This document shows positions 54,775 through 62,684 of a stretch of DNA of 64,000 nt, one piece after another. The notes under the pieces were generated by a model. The model ran no database searches, was not told where the DNA came from, and worked only from the letters and a program-made list of their open reading frames with translations. Origin of the DNA: QYOJ01 sp964616825 (GTDB lineage: Bacteria > Bacteroidota > Bacteroidia > Bacteroidales > FEN-979); the NCBI GenBank assembly GCA_964616825.1, contig CAZTSX010000009.1:50833-114832 (forward strand), given 5' to 3'. Every line of letters starts with the position of its first letter. The stretch's first letter is position 1. Position numbers and translations under genes: made by a program.

Positions 54775-55283
54775 GGAGAGTGGGAATAATGACATTCAAC
54801 ACATCTGATAATTTCATTGGTCTCCTCATAGATAAAATGGTTGTGCTCTTTCACATCCACCATTCTGACCATGGAAAAATCAGTCGAATCAGCGGATAAC
54901 TTTATCCGGGAAGGATTCAGGTCGTGACACCGGGCACAATGTTCCCGGTCCATCGGTCGGCTAAGTTTGAGTGAATCCGGATAGTTATCCGGATCAGCCG
55001 ATTCAGAATAGATGGCATGGCGATAGGCAGGCCCATGACAACCTTCACAGGAAAGACCTGCGTGAAAACCATAGGACAACTCTTCAACCTCTTCTTCGTG
55101 ACATTTTTTACAGGCTTCATTGCCGGCATGCTTTGTCTGGTATGCCATCTCATCGTCAATGGCGCCTGCCCGGTAATGTCCCAATTCGCCGAAAGAGGCA
55201 GGAATTAAGAGATAACGAAGCAAAAAGAAGAGGGCAAGAAAAAACACAAAGGCAACAAGAAGTCGTTTTACTTGATCTGGCAT
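54771..55283 (-). CDS. Membrane-anchored tetraheme cytochrome c (module B)
   Basis: A 170-residue c-type cytochrome. An N-terminal hydrophobic segment (residues about 7-28) acts as anchor or uncleaved signal. Four CxxCH heme sites are visible: C58-C61-H62, C79-C82-H83, C116-C119-H120 and C161-C164-H165. It resembles small NapC/cyt c-554-like carriers and the DsrJ/NrfB position in quinone-linked complexes. A full-consensus promoter lies upstream, making this the first gene of module B (cytochrome, ferredoxin, NrfD, DUF2339). Its electron partner outside the module is not encoded nearby. Confidence 0.92.
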   Translation of the reverse strand: MPDQVKRLLVAFVFFLALFFLLRYLLIPASFGELGHYRAGAIDDEMAYQTKHAGNEACKKCHEEEVEELSYGFHAGLSCEGCHGPAYRHAIYSESADPDNYPDSLKLSRPMDREHCARCHDLNPSRIKLSADSTDFSMVRMVDVKEHNHFIYEETNEIIRCVECHYSHSP

Positions 55284-55310
55284 AAGAAAACTTCTTTAGA
55301 TTAACCCTTG

Positions 55311-55341
55311 CAAAAATATATATTAAAATAGCATAAGCAAA
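55311..55341 (-). promoter_or_regulatory. Promoter of electron-transfer module B
   Basis: On the minus strand TTTG (55341-55338), a 19-nt spacer, and TATTTTTG (55318-55311): a perfect Bacteroidota housekeeping promoter. The -7 box ends 27 nt before the ATG at 55283. Confidence 0.9.
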
Positions 55342-55425
55342 TTAAACAAACATTTTATAATATATCTAAATAGCAGATCATCTGAACTGAGAAATTACAT
55401 TTTTGTGAATCTCTTAATTGACCTG

Positions 55426-57175
55426 TTACAAAGCGGACATTTTTCTTGTACCAGCAATGGTTCCATTAAAACTCAGGGAATAAGTGAGTAATCCCGAATA
55501 ACCCGGGGGTGGCTTGAAACGCATGGTGTTCAGTCCTGGCGCTAATTCAACCGGAATCCGGCTAATAATCCTTCCGGTCATATCGGCGATGATAATTTCT
55601 GCCCTGGCATGTGGTGTATCCACAGAAGCTTCGATGACGATCTCGGTTTGGTTGAGAAAAGGATTGGGTCTGTTCTGATGCAGGATGACTCCCCACTCTT
55701 TCAACAGATGCCCTTCGATGTTCACCGGGTGAAGTGAAAACTCATCACAAAAAAGGTTCTCTACACCGTTTTCCACATTGGCTACACTGAAGTAATAGGT
55801 TTTATTAGGATCAAGTCCTTCGATCATTAGCTGAGTGGCGCCAATAAATGTATAAATAGTATCAAAGTAAAGGGAGCCGGAGCCCTTGGTACGTATACCC
55901 ACCCGATAATGCTGGTAAACTGAATCTGCTCCGTGAAGGATGATCTCCATCCCGTCTCCTTCAGGGATAAACTCAGGATCGGGCATAGGAGGTGCTATAG
56001 CCAGCCAACCTAAGTTCACGCCGTTGGAGATGGTATTCCGGCGCAGGTAGTTCGGGTCAACAAAGAATGTATCAATCACTCCATCGGGAGGGATGGTGAG
56101 ATCTAATCCCAGAATGTCGTCAGAAGTATGCTGGCGATCAGGAGGAATCCCCGCACCATTTCCATGTTCATTTTTTGAACAAAACCGGATAGCCGTATAC
56201 CCCTTCTGCCTGAATGGTATATGGTCACCGCTACGTCCTGTCCTCTGAGATAATGATGTCGATAGTCATCGGGGTTTCGATCAAAGGATTTATCTGCTCT
56301 TCCTGGTGCATCCGAATGTACCTGGCTAGTTGCTTGTGTGGTGAGATCCTGGCTGAATCTTTAGCTATGGAAAAAGAAAATATTCGTACATGTGTGCTAT
56401 CAATGTGGTTATAATAGGGACAACTGGGTGGCGAAGATGTCATGCCGCAAGCGATCCCCCCAATTACATCGTTATTTAAGACAGCCCTGATGGGCACCTC
56501 ATTGTCTAACATCCACCTCGACAACGCTTTCGCGCCATAAACCCTGGTCTTCTCCGGTCACGCAGGCAAACACAATCGTATGATCGAAAGCGTAGCGGAT
56601 CATGATCCGTGCCATCTCCATCACCAGCACAGTCCCTGAACCATTATCCTCCATCCCGGGTGTATAACAAGCGGTGTCGCAGGCACCCTGGCAGCGTGTA
56701 TCGAAATGCCCTTCTATCAGCATTATCTCTTTGTTGGTAGTATCAAGGCCTGGTAAAATTGCCAGCACATTCCGGTGACGCGATTGGCCACAGATGTTTT
56801 GCTGAAAATCATTATATGTGACCACCAGGCGTTCTCCACTGGCATCACGGTATTCCATAAACTTCTGGTGAATCCACCGCCGTACCGCACCGATGCCCCG
56901 TGTTTCAGATACCGTATCGGAACCTGTGTTCCGGTTAAAATAGGTATCGATATGCTGCAAGTAGGCAATCATCGTATCTTTTGAAACGCGGTTGATCACA
57001 CCATTTAGGATGGAGTCGGGGTGATTTTGATGATCATACCCGGTGTATAGGTAGCAGGATTATAATTACCCAGTATTACATCAACGGCCTCGGGATTGGT
57101 AATTGTGATGTTGATCTGACTGAAGCTGCTGGTGGTGATCATCACCACAAACAGAAAACTAAATAGCTTTTTCAT
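55426..57175 (-). pseudogene. M28 aminopeptidase with T9SS sorting domain, multiple frameshifts
   Basis: A once complete secreted M28 peptidase. The ATG at 57175 starts a signal peptide (MKKLFSFLFVVMITTSSFSQ). Then the frame breaks three times: about 57018-57021 (one base missing in a G4 run on the + strand), about 56531-56540 (two bases missing), and about 56240-56248 (two or five bases missing). The pieces otherwise run on smoothly: the M28 part with EGHFDT and MEDNGSGT, then VPIRAVLNNDVIGG, then GDHIPFRQKGYTA and finally LHQNRPNPFLNQTE, a T9SS domain ending RKMSAL. It starts 2 bp after the head-GIN stop. Confidence 0.88.
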
Positions 57176-57177
57176 AA

Positions 57178-57900
57178 CTAAATTTTAATGATGGATCCCG
57201 ATCCGGAGATATGGGATTTGACCACCGGATCTCCTTTGTAACGAATATTCCCGCTTCCGGAGATGGTGGCATCAAGTAGTTTTAACACCCATACCGAGAT
57301 ATTTCCGGAACCACTGATAGTTGCAAAGGTTGTGTCGGCTTCAACACCTACGAAGTCGATATTTCCGCTCCCGCTAATGCGGAGAGTTTCATAATTTGTG
57401 GTCCCAGATGTGGCCTGGATATTTCCTGACCCACTTATGGTCGCATGCAGTTCACCGGCATCAAGTTGCGGAACAGAGATATTTCCGCTTCCGCTGACAG
57501 TGGTTTTCAAATAATTGCTGGTCCATGGATTGGTCACAAATATATCTCCAGAACCACTGATATTCAGCGTATTAACATCGGGTCCAGCGACAAAAATCTC
57601 TATGTAATCATGCCTTCCTACGATCACTCCTTTCCTGTAATGGAGGAGCAGGGTATTGTTTTCTCCAACATCGCTCTCCAGGATATCCAGAATATTTTGT
57701 TGCGCTTTGATTTCAAGATAATAGAGTGTATCTGTCGAGAAATAGACAGTCGCATCAATTGACAATGACACCCCGTTGAATCCTGTAACAGTTCTTGTCT
57801 GGGAGACGATCTCTCCCTTACCTTTGATCTTTTCACATGAGGAGAAAGTAAGAATCCCTAAAGAAAGTATGGCAAAGCCAATCCATGATTTTAAGTTCAT
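57178..57900 (-). CDS. Head-GIN domain (DUF2807) lipoprotein
   Basis: A 240-residue exported lipoprotein (signal ending LTFSSC) with the DUF2807 head-GIN domain, a beta-helix-like fold of unknown function. Seven repeats of (I/V)SGSG(N/D/S)I occur at roughly 20-residue intervals in the second half. The ATG at 57900 gives the right signal peptide; the frame from 57930 is longer and less likely. It has a candidate promoter upstream and is followed 2 bp later by the M28 pseudogene. Confidence 0.88.
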   Translation of the reverse strand: MNLKSWIGFAILSLGILTFSSCEKIKGKGEIVSQTRTVTGFNGVSLSIDATVYFSTDTLYYLEIKAQQNILDILESDVGENNTLLLHYRKGVIVGRHDYIEIFVAGPDVNTLNISGSGDIFVTNPWTSNYLKTTVSGSGNISVPQLDAGELHATISGSGNIQATSGTTNYETLRISGSGNIDFVGVEADTTFATISGSGNISVWVLKLLDATISGSGNIRYKGDPVVKSHISGSGSIIKI

Positions 57901-57919
57901 AGCATCATTTTTTGTTATA

Positions 57920-57927
57920 CAAATATA
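57920..57927 (-). promoter_or_regulatory. Candidate -7 box for head-GIN gene
   Basis: Minus-strand TATATTTG fits TAnnTTTG and ends 20 nt before the ATG at 57900. Confidence 0.45.
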
Positions 57928-58020
57928 CATAATTGGACTGTTTTTGCATTTTTTTTATCTAAAAATTGACTTTCAGACAATTATATGCTATATTTCAGCC
58001 ATAAAAATATATCATACATT

Positions 58021-58812
58021 ATGAAAAGATTTATTCTATTACTGGGAGTGATGTTGATCCTCCCATTTTATTCGGTTTGTCAGGACACGAGTTATCTGTC
58101 CACCGATCAGTTTCAGGTTGAGAAGAAGCGTATCCAGAAATCTGTTTACCGGATAAAAAAAGCCAATCAAGAGCTTCACAAACAGTTATCCATTCAACAT
58201 GGTTTGATTGACAGCCTGTCAGGTGTCATCCATGACCAGCGCAATCAAATCACCGTGCACCAAGACTCACTTTTGCAACTACAAAGCTATCAAGCAACAC
58301 TTGACGGCCGGCTGGACACGCAAAAAAAGTCTGGAACAATGCTGGTCATCCTGATCCCGGCTTGTCTTTTCCTCCTCTTCCTGATCCTGCTGATCTGGCT
58401 CCTCGTGCTGAGACATCGCACAGGAGTTAGCCAGAGGCACCTTGACGAGAAGATTGAGAAGAGCAATAAACGGTTCGACGATCTCATCACCTCCAACACC
58501 AAAGAACAGTCGGCATTGAAAGCGCAAATTACTGCTTCTTTCAATGGACTGGAAAAACGGTTTGATTCCTTTTCGAAAGAGATGGAAGATAAGGTGAAGA
58601 AACTTGAGCAATTCCAAGAGGAAGAGAAAATTGCTCATGAAACCATGCATAAAGAGGCTCAAACAGAGGTCGAGAAGTTTAAATCGGAGTTGCAAAAGGG
58701 ATATTCGGCTGTCTCCAAAGAACTGGGCAACCTCAAAGAGGAGTCAGCTGCGATCATCAAGCAGACAAAAGATCATTTAATAGAAATGATCAAAAAGAAA
58801 TTCAAGGAGTAA
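58021..58812 (+). CDS. Membrane protein with extended coiled coil
   Basis: A 263-residue protein from the ATG at 58021 (preceded by an in-frame longer alternative from 57985 that lacks a good signal). An N-terminal signal (MKRFILLLGVMLILPFYSVC) is followed by a coiled-coil stretch (about 20-95), a transmembrane helix (about 103-127, ILIPACLFLLFLILLIWLLVL) and a long second coiled coil to the C-terminus. No family recognised. It is convergent with the SPFH gene, 17 bp away, so it may serve as a membrane-spanning strut. Confidence 0.75.
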   Translation: MKRFILLLGVMLILPFYSVCQDTSYLSTDQFQVEKKRIQKSVYRIKKANQELHKQLSIQHGLIDSLSGVIHDQRNQITVHQDSLLQLQSYQATLDGRLDTQKKSGTMLVILIPACLFLLFLILLIWLLVLRHRTGVSQRHLDEKIEKSNKRFDDLITSNTKEQSALKAQITASFNGLEKRFDSFSKEMEDKVKKLEQFQEEEKIAHETMHKEAQTEVEKFKSELQKGYSAVSKELGNLKEESAAIIKQTKDHLIEMIKKKFKE

Positions 58813-58828
58813 TATCCTGCTGATCCGG

Positions 58829-59704
58829 TTACTCTTTAGCTTGTTTCCCTTTCAACGGGATCACACCTGCCATCTCCCCGATCAGGTTCACCAGGTCGGA
58901 TCCTTCGGGGACGATAATAGTTGTGTTTTCGGTTAGCGCTTTTTCAAGAGCCTGAATTCGTCGGAGCAGTTGCGCATTGCCAATAAAAAACTTCTCCGCT
59001 GCCTCATTCACCAACTGAATCGCCTGAGCCTCACCTTCAGCTATAAGAATAGCGCCTCGCTTGATTCCTTCGGCTTTCCGGATCTCTGCACGTTTCAATC
59101 CGTCGGCCTGTGTCTCCTGTGCGGTGGCAAAGTCGATAGCAGCAATTTTCTCATTCTCGGCTTTCACAATCTTGTTCATCGTCTCCTGGACATCTCTGGG
59201 AGGTTCGATCTCTTTCAACTCGGTACGGATGATCTCAATCCCCCAGGTGTCAGTTTCTGCGAGAAGGGTTGAATGCAAATCTTTGTTAATCCTACCACGC
59301 TCACTGTTCGCCGACTTCAGGGTCAATGTTCCGATAATATTCCTGAGAGTCGTCCGGGCCAGGTTGACAATCTGCCACTTAATTCTGTTGACATTATATT
59401 GAGAAGCTTTTACAAACTCCTCCTCCGATTTGATTTTAAAATAGACCTGAGCATCTACTTTCGCGTTCAGATTATCGTTGGTAATGATCTCCTGCGGTTC
59501 AGCATCTATCATTGTTTCCGTAATATTGATCTGATACATTTTATCCACAAACGGAATGATCCAGTGAAAACCCGGGTTGGCAAAATGGTGATACTTACCA
59601 AACCGTTCCACAAGCCCCCGGTGCGTGGGGCGTACGATACGGATGCCGATAATAAATATCAGCAAAATAACGGCGATAATAATAATCCATCCAATTCCTG
59701 ACAT
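58829..59704 (-). CDS. SPFH/band 7 (stomatin-like) protein
   Basis: A 291-residue slipin/paraslipin-type protein. The N-terminal transmembrane helix (about 5-23) is followed by VRPTHRGLVERFGKYHHFANPGFHW, the typical start of the band 7 domain, and by EIIRTELKEIEPPRDVQ (about 150-166), then a helical, alanine- and glutamate-rich C-terminal part. Such proteins form oligomeric membrane scaffolds and often cooperate with NfeD-type proteases; none is adjacent here. It lies tail-to-tail with the coiled-coil gene. Confidence 0.9.
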   Translation of the reverse strand: MSGIGWIIIIAVILLIFIIGIRIVRPTHRGLVERFGKYHHFANPGFHWIIPFVDKMYQINITETMIDAEPQEIITNDNLNAKVDAQVYFKIKSEEEFVKASQYNVNRIKWQIVNLARTTLRNIIGTLTLKSANSERGRINKDLHSTLLAETDTWGIEIIRTELKEIEPPRDVQETMNKIVKAENEKIAAIDFATAQETQADGLKRAEIRKAEGIKRGAILIAEGEAQAIQLVNEAAEKFFIGNAQLLRRIQALEKALTENTTIIVPEGSDLVNLIGEMAGVIPLKGKQAKE

Positions 59705-59733
59705 ACTTACTTGGGTTTTGAAGTGTTAAATAC

Positions 59734-59741
59734 TATTTTTG
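59734..59741 (+). promoter_or_regulatory. Candidate -7 box for DPP III-like gene
   Basis: TATTTTTG fits TAnnTTTG, 80 nt before the ATG at 59822; no -33 box at standard spacing. Confidence 0.3.
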
Positions 59742-59821
59742 TTTGCAATTTCAGTAACAAACATACAGAAAATTACATAAAACAAAACTCATTCACATAA
59801 CTATTTAAAAAAGAAAACCTT

Positions 59822-61480
59822 ATGAAATCCTATTTAATCCTAGTCCTGGTAGCTTGTTTTGGGATCACTCTGCTGACCAGTTGTGACCAACAAACAAAAA
59901 CAGCAGAGATGACCACATTCGATTCGTTGATGCAAACCAAAGTAAATGAATTTGTGTTAGTGAAACTGACCACCGATATGTCTGTACTAACAGAGAATGA
60001 GAAAAAGATGATTCCTTTGCTGATCGAGGTATCCCAAATCATGGATGACCTATACTGGCAACAAGCCTTTCGAGAAAACAAGGTCGCATTTCTTGATAGC
60101 CTGACCTTTATCGATACGCAAAAATTTGCTGAGATCAATTACGGACCCTGGGAACGTCTGAGTGGCAATAAACCATTCCTTTCGGATTATGGGCCCAAGC
60201 CACCAGGGGCGAATTTTTATCCCCGGGATATGACAAAAGAGGAGTTTGAAGCATGGGATGATCCCGACAAAACAAACCTGTATACATTCGTCTGGAGAGA
60301 AGAAGATGGCAGTTTAAGATCCATATGGTATCATGAGGTTTTCAAGGAGTCTGTCGAGCAAGCTGCAGGTCTTCTTATTCAGGCCGCATCTCTTGCCGAA
60401 GATGCCGGATTGAAAAAATACCTTGAGTTGAGAGCAAAAGCGTTAGTTACAGATGATTACTTCGATTCTGACATCGCCTGGATGGATATGAAGAACAATA
60501 CGATTGATTTTGTTGTTGGGCCTATTGAGAATTATGAGGACGAGCTTTTTGGCTATAAAACAGCTTATGAAGCTGCGGTGCTGATCAAAGATAAAGAGTG
60601 GAGTAAACGCCTGGAAAAATTTGCTGCATACCTTCCGATGCTGCAAGAACAACTTCCTGTTGATCCCAAATACAAGCAGGAGGTTCCGGCTACCGGCTCT
60701 GACCTGAATGCCTATGACATTATCTATTCTGCCGGTAACATGAACGCCGGAAGTAAAACCATTGCAATCAACCTCCCTAATGATGAGCGTGTTCAACTCG
60801 AGAAGGGGAGTCGCCGTCTTCAGTTGAAGAACGCCATGCTGGCTAAGTTTGACAATATCCTGTTACCTATTTCCGGAGTGCTGATTGATGAATCCCAGCG
60901 AAACCATATCAAGTTCGATGCATTTTTCAGTAACGTTATGTTTCATGAAGTAGCACATGGGCTTGGCATTAAAAACACGATAAATGGTAAAGGAACTGTC
61001 AGGGAGGCATTGAAAGAGAATTACAGCGCTTTTGAAGAGGCGAAAGCTGATGTACTCGGATTGTTCATGACGATCAAGCTCATTGAGATGGGCGAGATTA
61101 CCGGGATTACACCCGAAGACTGTTTTGTGACATACATGGCCGGGATGTTCCGTTCTGTACGTTTTGGTGCTGCCAGCGCTCATGGTAAAGCCAACATGAT
61201 GTGTTTCAACTTTTTCAGAGAGAGAGACGCTTTCGAGCGACTGGATAACAATACGTATAAAGTCAACTTTGAGAAAAGCAGAGAAGCGATGAACGAGTGG
61301 GCAGCTTATTTAATCAAGCTGGAAGGAGATGGAGATTATGAATCCGCAACCATATACATGGCTGCGAACGGTGTGATCAAGCCTGGCCTTCAAGCTGAAC
61401 TCGATTTGCTGACATCAAAGAATATCCCTGTTGATATTGTATATGATCAAGGAATTACGGTATTGGGATTGACGGAATAA
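59822..61480 (+). CDS. DPP III-like (M49-type) zinc peptidase, lipoprotein
   Basis: A 552-residue envelope lipoprotein (signal ending LLTSC, C21). The catalytic region shows FHEVAHGLG (H375-E-V-A-H379) and the second zinc motif EEAKAD (405-410), as in the M49 family, whose classical motifs are HELLGH and EECRAD. Here the first motif is the five-residue HExxH form instead of HExxxH. Family members cleave dipeptides from the N-terminus of oligopeptides. The surrounding sequence (NYSAFEEAKADVLGLF) fits the fold. Activity is plausible but substrate is unknown. Confidence 0.82.
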   Translation: MKSYLILVLVACFGITLLTSCDQQTKTAEMTTFDSLMQTKVNEFVLVKLTTDMSVLTENEKKMIPLLIEVSQIMDDLYWQQAFRENKVAFLDSLTFIDTQKFAEINYGPWERLSGNKPFLSDYGPKPPGANFYPRDMTKEEFEAWDDPDKTNLYTFVWREEDGSLRSIWYHEVFKESVEQAAGLLIQAASLAEDAGLKKYLELRAKALVTDDYFDSDIAWMDMKNNTIDFVVGPIENYEDELFGYKTAYEAAVLIKDKEWSKRLEKFAAYLPMLQEQLPVDPKYKQEVPATGSDLNAYDIIYSAGNMNAGSKTIAINLPNDERVQLEKGSRRLQLKNAMLAKFDNILLPISGVLIDESQRNHIKFDAFFSNVMFHEVAHGLGIKNTINGKGTVREALKENYSAFEEAKADVLGLFMTIKLIEMGEITGITPEDCFVTYMAGMFRSVRFGAASAHGKANMMCFNFFRERDAFERLDNNTYKVNFEKSREAMNEWAAYLIKLEGDGDYESATIYMAANGVIKPGLQAELDLLTSKNIPVDIVYDQGITVLGLTE

Positions 61481-61514
61481 AGGTATGGCCTAATTTCTTA
61501 TTTCATTTGACTTT

Positions 61515-62561
61515 ATGACTAATAAAGAAATCAATACTCCCGCTCAATTGCTTGAGATGGTCAACGCCTTCCGGAAGAGTCGTATCATCCTGTCGGCTCA
61601 TGAGTTGCAGGTCTTCGATCACCTCCGTGGCAAAGGTAAAAGATCTGACGAACTTGCCCGAATTCTCGGCACCAAAGCGAAAGCAACTGATCGCTTACTA
61701 AATGCATTGACAGCTATCGGGTTGTTACGCAAAGAGTCAGAAATTTTTATGAATACCCTTTTTTCGTCCCAATTCCTTGTTTCAGATGCACCTGACTTCC
61801 TGAGCGGGCTATCTCTGACAAATCACACCTGGAAAACCTGGAGCACACTAACTGACGCCGTGAAAGCCGGCACCTCTGTCTATTTTGAAGATCCCATCAA
61901 TAACCGCCCGGAGGAGTGGCAGAAAGCTTTCATTGCAGCGATGCATCGTAGAGCCGGACCTCAGGCTATTGAGGTTGCAGATGCACTAGATCTCTCACAC
62001 ACTGAACGGATTCTGGATGTAGGTGGTGGGTCAGGAGCCTTTACGATGGAATTCCTGAGCCGGAACCCGAAAATGACCGGTGTGGTATTTGATCTGCCGA
62101 ATATTGTGGGGATTACAGAGAAGTTCATTACCCACCCCTGGCCCCTCCCTGCTGGCAGGGAGGGGAGTCTCCAGGATCCGGCATCCAGCATCCAGGATCG
62201 GATATCAGTAAAAGCAGGCGACTATCTTAAAGATGACTTTGGATCAGACTATGATCTGGTCTTCATGTCTGCCATCATCCACATCAACTCCCCGGAAGAG
62301 AACCGGTTATTGATCAGGAAAGGCTCCGAAGCGCTGAATCCCGGAGGCCAGCTGGTGATCCTGGATCACATCATGAACGAAAATCGTACAGAACCTGAGG
62401 TGGGTGCTATCTTTGCCATTAACATGCTGGTGGGAACAAAACATGGAGATACTTATACAGAAGAGGAGATCCGATCCTGGATGCTGGATGCAGGATTACA
62501 TGATGTCTATTTGATCACGACAACTGGGGGAGTGCAGTTGATGGTTGGGAAACAAGGGTGA
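61515..62561 (+). CDS. SAM-dependent O-methyltransferase with inserted repeat element
   Basis: A 348-residue methyltransferase of the plant-type caffeate/acetylserotonin O-methyltransferase class. An N-terminal winged-helix dimerisation domain (about 15-80) precedes the SAM-binding motif ILDVGGGSGAF (about 161-171). After KFI205 there are 23 residues (T206-D228) encoded by a GC-rich palindromic element that does not match the fold, and the normal sequence resumes at RISVKAGDYLKDDFG. The insertion keeps the frame, so the protein may still fold with a loop here. Substrate unknown. It starts 34 bp after the peptidase gene. Confidence 0.86.
   Translation: MTNKEINTPAQLLEMVNAFRKSRIILSAHELQVFDHLRGKGKRSDELARILGTKAKATDRLLNALTAIGLLRKESEIFMNTLFSSQFLVSDAPDFLSGLSLTNHTWKTWSTLTDAVKAGTSVYFEDPINNRPEEWQKAFIAAMHRRAGPQAIEVADALDLSHTERILDVGGGSGAFTMEFLSRNPKMTGVVFDLPNIVGITEKFITHPWPLPAGREGSLQDPASSIQDRISVKAGDYLKDDFGSDYDLVFMSAIIHINSPEENRLLIRKGSEALNPGGQLVILDHIMNENRTEPEVGAIFAINMLVGTKHGDTYTEEEIRSWMLDAGLHDVYLITTTGGVQLMVGKQG
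62131..62199. repeat. Palindromic element inserted in the methyltransferase gene
   Basis: A perfect hairpin, CCCCTCCCTG (62142-62151), loop CTGG, CAGGGAGGGG (62156-62165), lies inside the coding sequence, followed by CATCCAG tandem units (62181-62195). The element is about 69 bp and a multiple of three, so the frame stays open. It resembles dispersed intergenic palindromes of bacterial genomes. Confidence 0.8.
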
Positions 62562-62684
62562 AAGGGCGATTTCCAACATGTATATTGCAAGGTTCAACTA
62601 TCGAGAACCCGGTATCTCAATAAAAAATAGTATTCTTGCACACCCTTTTGATAGATTATATCTCAATCTGCTTGTAAGCTAACT

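Noticed and set aside
57178..57900. DNA-level tandem repeat in the head-GIN gene
   Set aside because: The repetition is at protein level (ISGSGNI) with divergent codons, and is normal for the beta-helix fold.
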